NCBI RefSeq assembly: GCF_000282095.2
Contig: NZ_AKKC02000015.1
Location: 558,001 to 622,000 of the forward strand
DNA: 64,000 nt
Direction: 5' to 3'
DNA from: Rhizobium sp. CF080
Lineage (GTDB): Bacteria; Pseudomonadota; Alphaproteobacteria; Rhizobiales; Rhizobiaceae
Each line of letters begins with the position of its first letter. The stretch's first letter is position 1. A program made the position numbers and the translations under genes. The notes under the pieces were generated by a model, which was given only the letters and a program-made list of their open reading frames with translations, was not told the origin of the DNA and did not search any database. Below are positions 34,631 to 45,242 of the stretch, piece by piece.

Positions 34631-36673
34631 ATGGTTGCTGTTCCTTTTACCTTGCCCTCTCCGACATCGCGGGCGGCCCGCCTGCTCGTTACCCTGGTTA
34701 CTTGGTTAGCATTGGCGCTCCTGGCACTGGGCGGCCTTCTGGCGGCGTCCGACCTTGGAAGCTTTGACAGCAACACGACGCTCAGCGACCACACGACAGC
34801 GCAACTTGCAGCCGAGCGGGTGTTGCCTCATCTGAAGGACGCGGAAGCCGGCCAAAGGCATTATCTGCTGACCGGCGACACCTCCTATCTGAAGCCTTAT
34901 GAAGCCGCCCGCCGGCAGTTCGATCAGGACTTCGCCAATCTGCGGGCAGCTCCTTCGCCCTCCCCTTCGCGAATCGCACAGATAGCGCGCATCCGGCGAC
35001 TGGCCGACGCCAGGCTCTCCGAACTTACCCGGACGATCGAACTGTATCAGTCAGGCGAGCGCGACGGGGCGCGTCAACTGGAGCTCGCCAACCGGGCCAA
35101 ACGGACCATGGACACCATCGGCGCCGAAGTCGCCGATCTACAGGCCGATCTCCGGAACCAGTTTGTCCAGGCGCACGGGTCGATCCACTCGGCCTATACT
35201 TTGGGCGAGGCAATCCTCCTTGTGGCGCTTGCCGCGGCTTCGTTCGCAGCGACTGTCTGGGCAAAACGACGGATACAGCGCGATATCGATGCGAAGCTCT
35301 ATCGGCTCGAAAGGTTCACGCAGGCGTTCGGGCAGACCCAGGGCACGTTGCGCAGCCTCGACGGCAGGATAGTGTTCTGGGGGATCGGCGCGGAACGCCT
35401 GTACGGCTATTCAGAAAAAGAGGCCCTGGGGAAAAACGCGCTCGACCTCCTGCAGACCCGCGGCCCGGTCTCTCTCGAGGAAATCAATGCGATCCTTGTC
35501 CGCGACGGCGAATGGCAGGGCGAACTCACGCGTCGCCACAAGGACGGTAGAGAGATCCATATCATCAGCAAGTGGTCGCTGAACCGCGGCGAAGCCGGGG
35601 AACCGGAAGTCGCGATCGAGGTGAGCAGCGACATCACCTCCATCAAGCTCGCTGAACGGGAACTCCACCAGACCAACGCCCTGCTGCGCGCCATTCTGGA
35701 GACTGCGCCGGGACTGATCTATGCCAAGGATCTGCAGGGCCGCATCATGCTGGCGAATGTCTCGACCCTGGATCTGATCGGCAGGCCGTGGTCCGAAGTC
35801 GAGGGCCGCACCGACCTGGAATTCCTGGACAACAAGGCCCAGGCTCAGCTGGTGATGGCCAATGACCGTCGGATCATGGATCAGGCGAAAACAGAAGAAT
35901 TCGAAGAGATCATCAGCCACGAGGGCCGCCATCCGCGGGTCTGGTCGTCGACCAAGGCACCGTTGCGCGATGCCGACGGCAAAGTTATCGGCCTGGTCGG
36001 CGTCTCTGTCGAGATCACCGAGCGGAAACGGATCGAGGACCGGTTGCAGCTCATGGTCAACGAGTTGAACCACCGCGTCAAGAACACGCTTGCGACGGTC
36101 CAGGCCATCGCCTCCCAGACCCTGCGGGGCGGTGATCCGATCGTGCGCCAGACCTTGGAGCGGCGCCTCATGGCGCTGGCTGCCGCCCATGACGTGCTCA
36201 CCCGCGAAAATTGGGAGGGGGCTGATATCGACGATGTGGTGACCGGTGCACTGGCGCCATTCGGCGACGGCGGTGACTATCGCTTCACGGTGTCCGGCCC
36301 ATCGCTCCGGCTGCTGCCGCGGGCTGCACTCGCGCTGGCCATGGGCCTGCACGAACTAACGACCAACGCCTTGAAATACGGCGCGCTTTCGACCCTTGCG
36401 GGTCAGGTCGCGATAAACTGGCAGGTTGTCGAGGGTGCAAAACCCCTCCTGCGACTGACATGGACGGAGAGCGGCGGACCGCCGGTGATGGCGCCGTCGA
36501 AACGGGGGTTCGGCGTCAGGCTGATCGAACGCAGCCTGGCCCAGGATCTCGGCGGCAAGGCATCGGTGATCTTCGATCAGCCTGCGGGGATCGTCGGCAC
36601 GATCGAAGCACCGCTGGCCGATGTCGTCGTCTCGGCGGAGGTGACGCCTCTCCTGCAAGTGGGTGCAAGGTGA
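34631..36673 (+). CDS. Membrane HWE-family sensor histidine kinase (CHASE3-PAS-PAS)
   Basis: A 680-residue inner-membrane kinase. Transmembrane helices at about 17-40 and 192-213 bracket a periplasmic CHASE3 domain (LKDAEAGQRHYLLTGDTSYLKPY). Two PAS domains follow (about 225-345 and 350-470). The transmitter is of the HWE type: NELNHRVKN with phospho-acceptor His481, the N-box GLHELTTNALKYGALS, and the diagnostic WTE in LTWTESGGPPV. Its stop overlaps the GTG start of the response regulator, so the two are co-produced. HWE kinases in alphaproteobacteria often feed the general stress response, but the signal here is unknown. Confidence 0.92.
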   Translation: MVAVPFTLPSPTSRAARLLVTLVTWLALALLALGGLLAASDLGSFDSNTTLSDHTTAQLAAERVLPHLKDAEAGQRHYLLTGDTSYLKPYEAARRQFDQDFANLRAAPSPSPSRIAQIARIRRLADARLSELTRTIELYQSGERDGARQLELANRAKRTMDTIGAEVADLQADLRNQFVQAHGSIHSAYTLGEAILLVALAAASFAATVWAKRRIQRDIDAKLYRLERFTQAFGQTQGTLRSLDGRIVFWGIGAERLYGYSEKEALGKNALDLLQTRGPVSLEEINAILVRDGEWQGELTRRHKDGREIHIISKWSLNRGEAGEPEVAIEVSSDITSIKLAERELHQTNALLRAILETAPGLIYAKDLQGRIMLANVSTLDLIGRPWSEVEGRTDLEFLDNKAQAQLVMANDRRIMDQAKTEEFEEIISHEGRHPRVWSSTKAPLRDADGKVIGLVGVSVEITERKRIEDRLQLMVNELNHRVKNTLATVQAIASQTLRGGDPIVRQTLERRLMALAAAHDVLTRENWEGADIDDVVTGALAPFGDGGDYRFTVSGPSLRLLPRAALALAMGLHELTTNALKYGALSTLAGQVAINWQVVEGAKPLLRLTWTESGGPPVMAPSKRGFGVRLIERSLAQDLGGKASVIFDQPAGIVGTIEAPLADVVVSAEVTPLLQVGAR

Positions 36674-37038
36674 ACGATACCCATATCTTTGTCGGTATTC
36701 GCGTTCTCATCATCGAAGACGAAGCACTCGTGTCGATGATGCTCGAAGAATTTCTGGAGCAGATCGGATGCAGGATGATGGGAACGGCCTCGCGGCTCGA
36801 CGAGGCGATCATCAAGGCCCGGTCGCTTTCCCTGGACATGGCCCTGCTCGATGTGAACCTCGCCGGCGAAGCCAGCTTTCCGGTCGCCGAGATCCTCACG
36901 GCGCGGGACATTCCCTTCATTTTCGTGACCGGATACGGGCCGCTCGGCCTGCCCGCCGACATGCGCCATGTCCCGATCCTTCCGAAACCTTTCCAGATGG
37001 CCCAACTTGTCGAATCCATGCGAATGGCGGCCTATTGA
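36670..37038 (+). CDS. Single-domain response regulator of the FATGUY type
   Basis: A 122-residue receiver-only protein. Acidic pocket Glu16-Asp17 (IIEDEA), phospho-acceptor Asp61 (LLDVNLAGE) and Lys106 (ILPKPF) are present. The segment FIFVTGYGPLGLP is close to the F-A-T-G-hydrophobic-Y motif of regulators that pair with HWE/HisKA2 kinases. Translation starts at GTG 36670 in a GTGA overlap with the kinase stop; a longer reading back to 36460 lies inside the kinase and is rejected. It has no output domain, so it acts as a phosphate shuttle or sink. Confidence 0.9.
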   Translation: MNDTHIFVGIRVLIIEDEALVSMMLEEFLEQIGCRMMGTASRLDEAIIKARSLSLDMALLDVNLAGEASFPVAEILTARDIPFIFVTGYGPLGLPADMRHVPILPKPFQMAQLVESMRMAAY

Positions 37039-37197
37039 TGCCTGGCACTTGCGCCTCTTCCGGACGGCATTCAGGGTAGAGCGGGCGATCGTCACGCGCA
37101 TCTCCTCCATCGCTCAGAATCCGCTTGGAGTTACAATCCACGCGCGTCAATATGGCGCCGAATTGTCGCTCACCGGTCCGTTCGAAGGAGGCTGCCC

Positions 37198-39186
<1,989 letters not shown>

Positions 39187-39215
39187 CGGCCAATATCATC
39201 CTGCGGCAATATCTG

Positions 39216-39246
39216 GACGGCAGCCTTGGCTGCCGTCTTTCTTTTC
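39216..39246 (+). terminator. Intrinsic terminator of cpdB
   Basis: GACGGCAGC and GCTGCCGTC form a perfect stem with a 4-base loop, followed by TTTCTTTTC. It lies 30 bases after the cpdB stop. Confidence 0.88.
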
Positions 39247-39265
39247 AACTGCATGAGGCAAGGCA

Positions 39266-40102
39266 ATGCAAAAATTCTCCTTCCAGCAGGTCGACGTCTT
39301 CTCCAGCCAGCCGATGCGCGGTAACCCGCTTGCCGTGGTGATCGGCGCCGACGGACTGAGCGACGCGCAAATGCAGTCCTTCGCCAACTGGACCAATCTC
39401 AGCGAAACGACATTCCTGCTTGAGCCGACCGATCCGAAGGCCAGCTACCGGGTCAGGATTTTCACGCCGTCGCAGGAACTGCCTTTCGCCGGCCATCCGA
39501 CGCTCGGCAGTGCGCATGTCTGGCTCTCGCAGCAACAGATGTCACCGACCGGCGATATCGTGCAGGAATGCGGCGCGGGCCTCGTCCGCATCCGCCGTGA
39601 CGGCAATCGGCTTGCGTTTGCGGCGCCGCCGCTTACGCGCAACGGCCCGGTGGATCCGGCACTGGTGGAGCGGATCGCCAAGGCGCTCAACCTGCCCACC
39701 AACCTGATCGAGGATTCCAACTGGTGCGAGAACGGTCCGGACTGGATCGGCGTGCGCCTGCCCTCGCGCGCCGATGTGCTGGCGGTCAAGCCGGACTATT
39801 CCGCTCTCGCCGGCACCCGCGTCGGGCTCGTCGGGCGCTTCAATCCCGATCTCGATGACAAGGACGCGCAATTCGAGGTGCGCGCCTTTACCCGCAACGG
39901 CTACGAGGATCCGGTCACCGGCAGTCTTAATGCCGGCCTTGCCCAATGGCTGATCGGATCCGGTGTCGCGCCGGAAAGCTACGTTGCGGCCCAAGGCACC
40001 GTCCTTGGCCGCGCCGGCCGGGTTTATGTCGACAAAGTCGGCGACGATATCTGGATCGGTGGAGACGTGGTCACATGTATTCAGGGTGCGCTGGAACTCT
40101 GA
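39266..40102 (+). CDS. PhzF family isomerase/epimerase-like protein
   Basis: A 278-residue PhzF-fold protein. The active-site Glu lies in NWTNLSETTFLL near residue 40, and FTPSQELPFAGHPTLGSAHVW (split) near residue 67 and GYEDPVTGSLNAGLAQWL near residue 212 are the hallmark glycine-rich segments. Members isomerise small hydrophobic or aromatic amino-acid-like compounds; outside phenazine clusters the substrate is generally unknown. It has no neighbours suggesting phenazine synthesis. The start ATG follows GCAAGGCA. Confidence 0.88.
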   Translation: MQKFSFQQVDVFSSQPMRGNPLAVVIGADGLSDAQMQSFANWTNLSETTFLLEPTDPKASYRVRIFTPSQELPFAGHPTLGSAHVWLSQQQMSPTGDIVQECGAGLVRIRRDGNRLAFAAPPLTRNGPVDPALVERIAKALNLPTNLIEDSNWCENGPDWIGVRLPSRADVLAVKPDYSALAGTRVGLVGRFNPDLDDKDAQFEVRAFTRNGYEDPVTGSLNAGLAQWLIGSGVAPESYVAAQGTVLGRAGRVYVDKVGDDIWIGGDVVTCIQGALEL

Positions 40103-40113
40103 CCTGTCGGAGA

Positions 40114-40146
40114 TGCCATCGGCAGGGAAAGTCCCGGCCGATGGCA
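40114..40146. terminator. Bidirectional hairpin between phzF-like and DUF2087 genes
   Basis: TGCCATCGGC and GCCGATGGCA are perfect 10-bp arms with a 13-base loop between two convergent genes. No T run is present on either strand, so strength is uncertain. Confidence 0.6.
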
Positions 40147-40187
40147 CACGATCGCGATTGAGACCGATCCGGTGGGCCGACTGACGG

Positions 40188-40748
40188 TTATGCCGCCTTT
40201 GCCCTGGCGAGACCAATCCGGGACAGCAGCAGCTTCAGCTCGGCCGGCGGTTTCTGCTCGATGCGCCGATACTCCCGGCCGTCGCGCGTGCGCTGCACGA
40301 GGCCGAAATCGAAGAGATCGCGGCGCAGCAGCGCGGCATCGCCGAAGACGTGCAACGTGTTCAGCAGCTCGCTGATCTGCCGCTCGGTGAACTCCCGGCC
40401 CGCCGGTATCTTCGACCAGAGGAACCAGAGGCAGATTTCCTGCTGCCCGCGCTTGGCCGGCCAGCGCACCAGCCTGCCCTCCTCGTCGAAATGGCGGGCG
40501 GTCTTCAGCACCCGCTCTTCGTCGGGTGCCGGTTCGTCGTCCAGCACCGGACGCCACCCAGCGATGACATCGGCGGTCTTGGCGGCCGCGCGAAAATGCT
40601 GGTAGTTGCGGAAACCGGCCGCCTTGGTAAGCAGATTGAGCATTTCCAGATGGCTCGGCTTGTGGTCGAGCGTGTCGATCTGGTGACGGACGGATTTGGC
40701 GAAAGCCGAAAGGTCGGCGATCTCCATGGGAAAGATGGATCTCGGCAT
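40188..40748 (-). CDS. DUF2087 domain protein
   Basis: A 186-residue protein. The C-terminal part (about 85-165) is a DUF2087 domain: HFDEEGRLVRWPAKRGQQE, LWFLWSKIPAGREFTERQISELL (split), FGDAALLRRDLFDFGLVQRTRDGREY. DUF2087 is a winged-helix-like fold also found attached to regulators. The N-terminal part (HLEMLNLLTKAAGFRNYQHFRA) resembles a short helical domain seen in related bacterial proteins. A regulatory role is plausible but unproven. Confidence 0.8.
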   Translation of the reverse strand: MPRSIFPMEIADLSAFAKSVRHQIDTLDHKPSHLEMLNLLTKAAGFRNYQHFRAAAKTADVIAGWRPVLDDEPAPDEERVLKTARHFDEEGRLVRWPAKRGQQEICLWFLWSKIPAGREFTERQISELLNTLHVFGDAALLRRDLFDFGLVQRTRDGREYRRIEQKPPAELKLLLSRIGLARAKAA

Positions 40749-41048
40749 GTCTTATCCTCAAACGCGCCATTCCCTAAAAATCAGGGTGTCGCTGGTCGCC
40801 GGCTTGTCGACTCGAGCACGGGATAAGTGCTGATCATCTTCGTCTGTGCAGGTTTAGCTTCCCTTTCGGGACGGCGACGCCTCGGTGAACTGCAGACCGT
40901 GGCGCCGTTATAGCAGAGGTCGAAACAGCGTCAACTCGCAGCCGGTGCGCTCCGGTCGTTCCGCCGTTTTGCAGGGAATGCATGCTCTTCGCGGGCAAGA
41001 CATTTGCTGGTAAAATCGATCGAAATCGCCTGAGGAGGACGTCCATCG
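40749..41048. other. Divergent intergenic region before zntB, no gene recognised
   Basis: About 300 bases between the DUF2087 gene and zntB. It should contain both promoters; AGGAGG directly before 41049 is the zntB ribosome site. A 70-codon reverse reading (40834-41046) is not protein-like. I did not recognise a riboswitch or a metal-regulator operator. Confidence 0.45.
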
Positions 41049-42077
41049 ATGCTCGAAAAGGTAAAGACTGCAGAAAGCTACGGCGACGAACCCGGCCTGC
41101 GCTTCGTCCTTAACCTCGACGGCCACGGGGGCTGCAGGACGATGAACATGGCCGAGGCCTGCAGCTGGAAGCGGGGGGACGGTATCGTCTGGCTGCATTT
41201 CGAGCGCGACCATCCGGCGACGGCAGAATGGATAAACACCAAGGGCGGTTTCGATCCGCTGGTGGCGGAGGCGCTTCTTGCGGAGGATTCACGCCCGCGG
41301 GTCGAACCCGTGGGCGACGGGCTGCTGATCATCCTGCGCGGCGTCTGCGCCGCTCCGCCGGAGGAAGCAGAGAAAAACTCCAACGAGATCGACCTCGTGC
41401 CGCTGCATATCTGGGTGGACGAGCACCGACTGGTGACATTGCGAGACAGCGGCCATTATATCACCGCACTGCGCGATATCCGGCGGGCGCTCGACAACGG
41501 CAAGGGCCCCCGGCAGGCCGGGGAACTTCTGGCACTCGTCAGCGACAAGCTCGTCCGCGATCTGGAGCCCGTGCTCGACGACATGGACGAAGAGGTCGAC
41601 GAACTCGACGAGCTGATTTTCAAGGGGGAAGCGAGTGAGGTCCGCCAAAGGCTCAAGCTGCTGCGCCGCCGCGCCGTGCAGCTACGCCGTTATCTCTCCC
41701 CGCAGCGCGACGCGCTCAACAGGATCGAGCACGACGACGCGCCTTGGCTCAAAGAACGGGACAAGCTGCGCTTTCGCGAGGTGATCGACAAACTGATGCG
41801 GTTCATCGAATATCTCGACGCGATCCGCGACCGGACCAGCATCCTTCACGACGACCTTTCCACGGTCATCGGCGAGCGGATCGCCCGCAATTCCAACAGG
41901 CTTGCCGCGCTGGCGGCCCTTCTCCTGCCGCCGAGCGTCGTCGCCGGTCTCTTCGGCATGAATGTCGGCGGCATTCCCGGCGTCAACGACACCTGGGCCT
42001 TCCTGATCATCGTTGCGCTCGTCGTGGTTATTTCCGCCGGAACGCTGTGGATCCTGAAGCGCATCGAGTGGCTTTGA
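41049..42077 (+). CDS. zntB: Zinc transporter ZntB, CorA superfamily
   Basis: A 342-residue inner-membrane metal transporter of the CorA/ZntB family, which moves Zn2+ with protons. The long soluble N-terminal domain (1-280) with acidic helices (EPVLDDMDEEVDELDELIFK) precedes two C-terminal transmembrane helices. Between them is the signature GMNVGGIPGVND, where ZntB has GMNVGG(I/V)P. A CorA channel would have GMNFE. AGGAGG lies upstream of the ATG. Confidence 0.9.
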   Translation: MLEKVKTAESYGDEPGLRFVLNLDGHGGCRTMNMAEACSWKRGDGIVWLHFERDHPATAEWINTKGGFDPLVAEALLAEDSRPRVEPVGDGLLIILRGVCAAPPEEAEKNSNEIDLVPLHIWVDEHRLVTLRDSGHYITALRDIRRALDNGKGPRQAGELLALVSDKLVRDLEPVLDDMDEEVDELDELIFKGEASEVRQRLKLLRRRAVQLRRYLSPQRDALNRIEHDDAPWLKERDKLRFREVIDKLMRFIEYLDAIRDRTSILHDDLSTVIGERIARNSNRLAALAALLLPPSVVAGLFGMNVGGIPGVNDTWAFLIIVALVVVISAGTLWILKRIEWL

Positions 42078-42113
42078 ATCCGCTTCGGTGTGCCCGGGCC
42101 AGCACCGCTTCGG

Positions 42114-43091
42114 CTATTCGGCCGCTTGAGGGATCGTTTCACGCGGTTCTAGCCCGAGCATCTGCTTGAAGTCATCATGGTTGGGGCAGGTCGATAGCCG
42201 GCGCTCCATGGCATCGACCAGCCACCGGCCCGCGGGGCCCAGCGGGTTTGCGGTCTTGCGCATGGCATAAAGCGGGTATTCGCTCTGCTCATAGGCTTCG
42301 AGATCGAGCGCCACGAGCGTTCCGTCCATGATGTCCTTTCCGGCGACCGAAGCCGGCAGGCCGCCCCAGCCAAGACCACCCTTGATCAACTGGTGCTTTG
42401 TGGCGATGTCGCTGACGCGCCATGTCTTGTAGGACAAGACATTGAAATCGCGCCCCTTCGTCAGGCCGGACGTATCCGTCACGACCATCTGGACCTCCTC
42501 GCGCACGTCCGCGAGCGTCAGAGGCCGACCCAACTTTGCAAGCGGATGTTCGGCAGCGGCGACCGGAATCATGAAGGAGTAGCCGATCTTCTCCATCACC
42601 AGCGAATCCTCCTGACGAAGGATCGATCCGCCTATGCCGATATCGGCCTTGCCGGAAATGACCATCTCCATGACCATGCCGAGTTCGCCGACATTGAGAT
42701 TGAGCGCCACGCTCGGGAATCTCTCCCGGAACTCACGCAGTTCGGTCACAATAGCATCCGACGGCACCATCACGCTCAGCGCCAGCGACAGCTCCGCCTC
42801 CAGCCCCTGTTTGATGCTTTTCGCCCGGGCGCGCATCACCTGGAGGTCGGCGACGATCCGCCGCGCATCCGTCAGCATCGCCTTGCCCGCTTCGGTCAAC
42901 TTCGGCTGGCGCGCGCCGCTGCGCTCGAAAAGCGCCACTTCGAGCTGGGTTTCGAGGTTGCCGATCGTATAGCTCACCACCGATTGCGCCCGGTTGAGCA
43001 AGCGCGAGGCGGCGGAGAAGCTTCCCGTTTCGGCAATCGCGAGAAACACCTGCAACTGGTCGAGGGTCGGATTGGCTTCCATGGTCTTCAT
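42114..43091 (-). CDS. LysR-family transcriptional regulator
   Basis: A 325-residue LysR regulator. The N-terminal helix-turn-helix is LDQLQVFLAIAETGSFSAASRLLNRAQSVVSYTI (split), and the C-terminal effector domain (about 95-305) contains MVPSDAIVTELREF and GGLGWGGLPASVAGKDI. It is divergent from azoR and most likely activates it; LysR regulators of azoreductases respond to quinones, nitro- or azo-compounds. A start two codons later (MEANPTL) is also possible. Confidence 0.9.
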   Translation of the reverse strand: MKTMEANPTLDQLQVFLAIAETGSFSAASRLLNRAQSVVSYTIGNLETQLEVALFERSGARQPKLTEAGKAMLTDARRIVADLQVMRARAKSIKQGLEAELSLALSVMVPSDAIVTELREFRERFPSVALNLNVGELGMVMEMVISGKADIGIGGSILRQEDSLVMEKIGYSFMIPVAAAEHPLAKLGRPLTLADVREEVQMVVTDTSGLTKGRDFNVLSYKTWRVSDIATKHQLIKGGLGWGGLPASVAGKDIMDGTLVALDLEAYEQSEYPLYAMRKTANPLGPAGRWLVDAMERRLSTCPNHDDFKQMLGLEPRETIPQAAE

Positions 43092-43111
43092 CCAAATTTT
43101 CGATATATAGC

Positions 43112-43166
43112 TTCGAGATTATCTCAGTTTTATCGATGGGCGTCCACGCCTATCTAATCTCTCGAA
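43112..43166. promoter_or_regulatory. Candidate LysR binding region in the lysR-azoR promoter
   Basis: GAGATTATCTC (43115-43125) is a perfect short palindrome inside TTCGAGATTATCTC, and TAATCTCTCGAA (43155-43166) is a near-inverted copy of its left half (TTCGAGATTA) about 40 bp away. Paired, spaced sites of this type suit a LysR activator contacting two positions. Binding is inferred. Confidence 0.5.
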
Positions 43167-43245
43167 CACAGCGGATCCACCCGCTCTCCAATCCCTCTGC
43201 AGCGCCCAAGACTGCAGATAAGATCTCCAGACAAGGAAAAAAAGC

Positions 43246-43863
43246 ATGTCTTCCATTCTTCTCGTTACTTCCAGCCCCCGCGGCGACGAATCGCTCTCCA
43301 GCAAGGTCGCCCATGACCTTGCCAACGAACTGAGCGCCCGCGACAACGGAACGTCGGTTGTCCATCGCGACCTCGGCGCCAACCCGATCCCGCATTTGGA
43401 CAGCGTCACGACCTCCGCCATCCGCAAGCCTGCGGCCGACCGTACCCCGGCAGAAGCCGCCGCCGCCGACTATTCCGACAAGCTGGTCGCCGAACTGCTG
43501 GCGGCCGAAACCGTGGTCATCGCCACCGGCCTCATCAACTTCAACATCTATTCGACGCTGAAGAGCTGGATCGACAACATCGCCCGCGCCGGCCAGACGT
43601 TCCGTTACACGGCGACAGGCCCCGAAGGCCTTGCCACCGGCAAGAAAGTCTATGTCGTGCTCGCATCCGGCGGCGTCTATTCGGAAGGCCCGGCCGCCGG
43701 CATGAACCACGCCGTCCCCTACCTCACGACCGTGCTCGGCTTCCTGGGCATGACCGATGTGGAAGTCATCTATGTCGAAGGCGTCGCCTTCGGCCCGGAC
43801 GCTGCTGAAAAGGCTATCGCCGCCGCCCAGCAGCGCAATCGGCAGCTCGCTCTCGCCGCTTAA
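43246..43863 (+). CDS. azoR: FMN-dependent NADH-azoreductase
   Basis: A 205-residue flavodoxin-like reductase. TSSPRGDESLSSKVA near residue 6 binds FMN phosphate; the P-L-Y-N/F-like region here is GLINFNIYSTLKSWIDNIARAGQTFRYT (split) near residue 94, typical of AzoR; SGGVYSEG and VEGVAFGPDAAEKAI complete the family pattern. It reduces quinones, nitro and azo compounds with NADH. Divergent from its likely LysR regulator and overlapping the next, convergent gene by 4 bases. Confidence 0.93.
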   Translation: MSSILLVTSSPRGDESLSSKVAHDLANELSARDNGTSVVHRDLGANPIPHLDSVTTSAIRKPAADRTPAEAAAADYSDKLVAELLAAETVVIATGLINFNIYSTLKSWIDNIARAGQTFRYTATGPEGLATGKKVYVVLASGGVYSEGPAAGMNHAVPYLTTVLGFLGMTDVEVIYVEGVAFGPDAAEKAIAAAQQRNRQLALAA

Positions 43864-45143
43864 GCCGTCCCTGCGCCTGACGGGGCGAGCCTGCCAAGAC
43901 GGCCGTGGACATTGTCCCGGCCGTCATTTTTTGCGCGGTAGAGCCGCTCGTCGGCACGCCCGAGCACCGCATCGAGCGCATGCCCGTCTTCCGGAGCCGT
44001 CGCCACGCCGATCGATACCGTCACGCACTGGCCGTCGGGACGAATGACCGACCGGCAGATCGCAGTCCGCAGGCGCTCGGCGATCATCAGGGCGCTGTCG
44101 TGATCGGTGTCGGGCAGGATCAGCACGAATTCCTCGCCGCCGAAACGGGACAGATGGTCGCTCGGGCGCGAGCCGGCCTGCAGGCACAGCGCAATTTCCT
44201 TCAGCACCTCGTCACCCTTCAGATGGCCGAAGAGGTCGTTGACCTGCTTGAAATGATCCGCATCGACGATGATGAGGCTGAGTCCCGTTCCGCGATCGAG
44301 ACAGCGGTGAATGAGCTTGGGAACATCCGCCTCCAGCCGGCTGCGGTCGAAAAGACCGGTCAGCCCGTCGACGCCGCTCTTGGCAAGCAGCGCCTGGTAG
44401 CGCTCGCGAAACGTCAGGTCGTTGAAGATATCGGTGATCTCGCGCGTCGACCTGGCGAGCCGCGGGATCTGTTCGATCTTGAGATAGACGGCAAACAGCA
44501 GCGCATAGAGGACCACAGCGAGGATCTTCGCATACCAGCCGCCGAAGAAGACCGAAGGCGGCGCATCGAAGAGGATGTTGAGTGCCGCATAGAAGCCGAC
44601 CTGGTCGAAGGTCAGCATGACCGCACCGCTGATCGCGAATCTCAGCACGACGTTGCTGCGCAATACGCGGCCCAGCCGCTCGTACAGCAGGATGATGCCG
44701 ATCGCGTCGATATAGAGCAGCGCCGTGCCCCACACCATCAGCCAGCCCATCTCGTTCAGGAAACCCATGTCCGCGGCGCGGCCGCCCGGCAGCGCCACGA
44801 CCTCGTGCGCCTGGAGAAGCTGGGCGATCCCAACCGTCAGAAGGTTGCCGAGGAACAGCCCGTAGATCGGCTGGCGGACGGTTGCCGCATCCTCCTTCAA
44901 GTAAAGAAGCAGAATCATCATCAGCTTGCCGGCAAAAAACACCGACGAGCCCGGAGAAACGGTACCGAATGGAAGATCAATATAGAAGACCGCCGCAAGG
45001 TAGGTCTCCATGAAATGCATCACGCCGAGCGCGGCAAGAAATACGCCGAGGCCAATCTGACGACGGAAATGCAGGAAGGCGGTCATGACAGCGAAATAGA
45101 TCACCGCTTCCGACAGGAAGAGGGCGAGATTGAACACTTGCAT
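43860..45143 (-). CDS. Membrane-bound diguanylate cyclase (GGDEF)
   Basis: A 427-residue protein with about seven N-terminal transmembrane segments (residues 5-225) that I cannot assign to a named sensor domain, followed by a GGDEF domain (about 250-415). The active site is GGEEF (335-339) and an intact inhibitory site RPSD (326-329) lies exactly five residues before it, so the enzyme should make c-di-GMP with product feedback. It lies 100 bases from the Amt-GGDEF-EAL gene on the same strand. It overlaps azoR tail to tail. Confidence 0.9.
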   Translation of the reverse strand: MQVFNLALFLSEAVIYFAVMTAFLHFRRQIGLGVFLAALGVMHFMETYLAAVFYIDLPFGTVSPGSSVFFAGKLMMILLLYLKEDAATVRQPIYGLFLGNLLTVGIAQLLQAHEVVALPGGRAADMGFLNEMGWLMVWGTALLYIDAIGIILLYERLGRVLRSNVVLRFAISGAVMLTFDQVGFYAALNILFDAPPSVFFGGWYAKILAVVLYALLFAVYLKIEQIPRLARSTREITDIFNDLTFRERYQALLAKSGVDGLTGLFDRSRLEADVPKLIHRCLDRGTGLSLIIVDADHFKQVNDLFGHLKGDEVLKEIALCLQAGSRPSDHLSRFGGEEFVLILPDTDHDSALMIAERLRTAICRSVIRPDGQCVTVSIGVATAPEDGHALDAVLGRADERLYRAKNDGRDNVHGRLGRLAPSGAGTA

Positions 45144-45242
45144 TTCGATCTGCTTTAACCCCCTGCAGGCACTATGCCGCTGTAACCGCTATCTTTTTTA
45201 CACGATCTCCAACCCGGCGGGGATTATCGCCATTATGCATGA

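Noticed and set aside
36460..36669. Longer start for the response regulator
   Set aside because: It would lie inside the kinase gene; the GTG at 36670 overlapping the kinase stop gives the standard receiver N-terminus.
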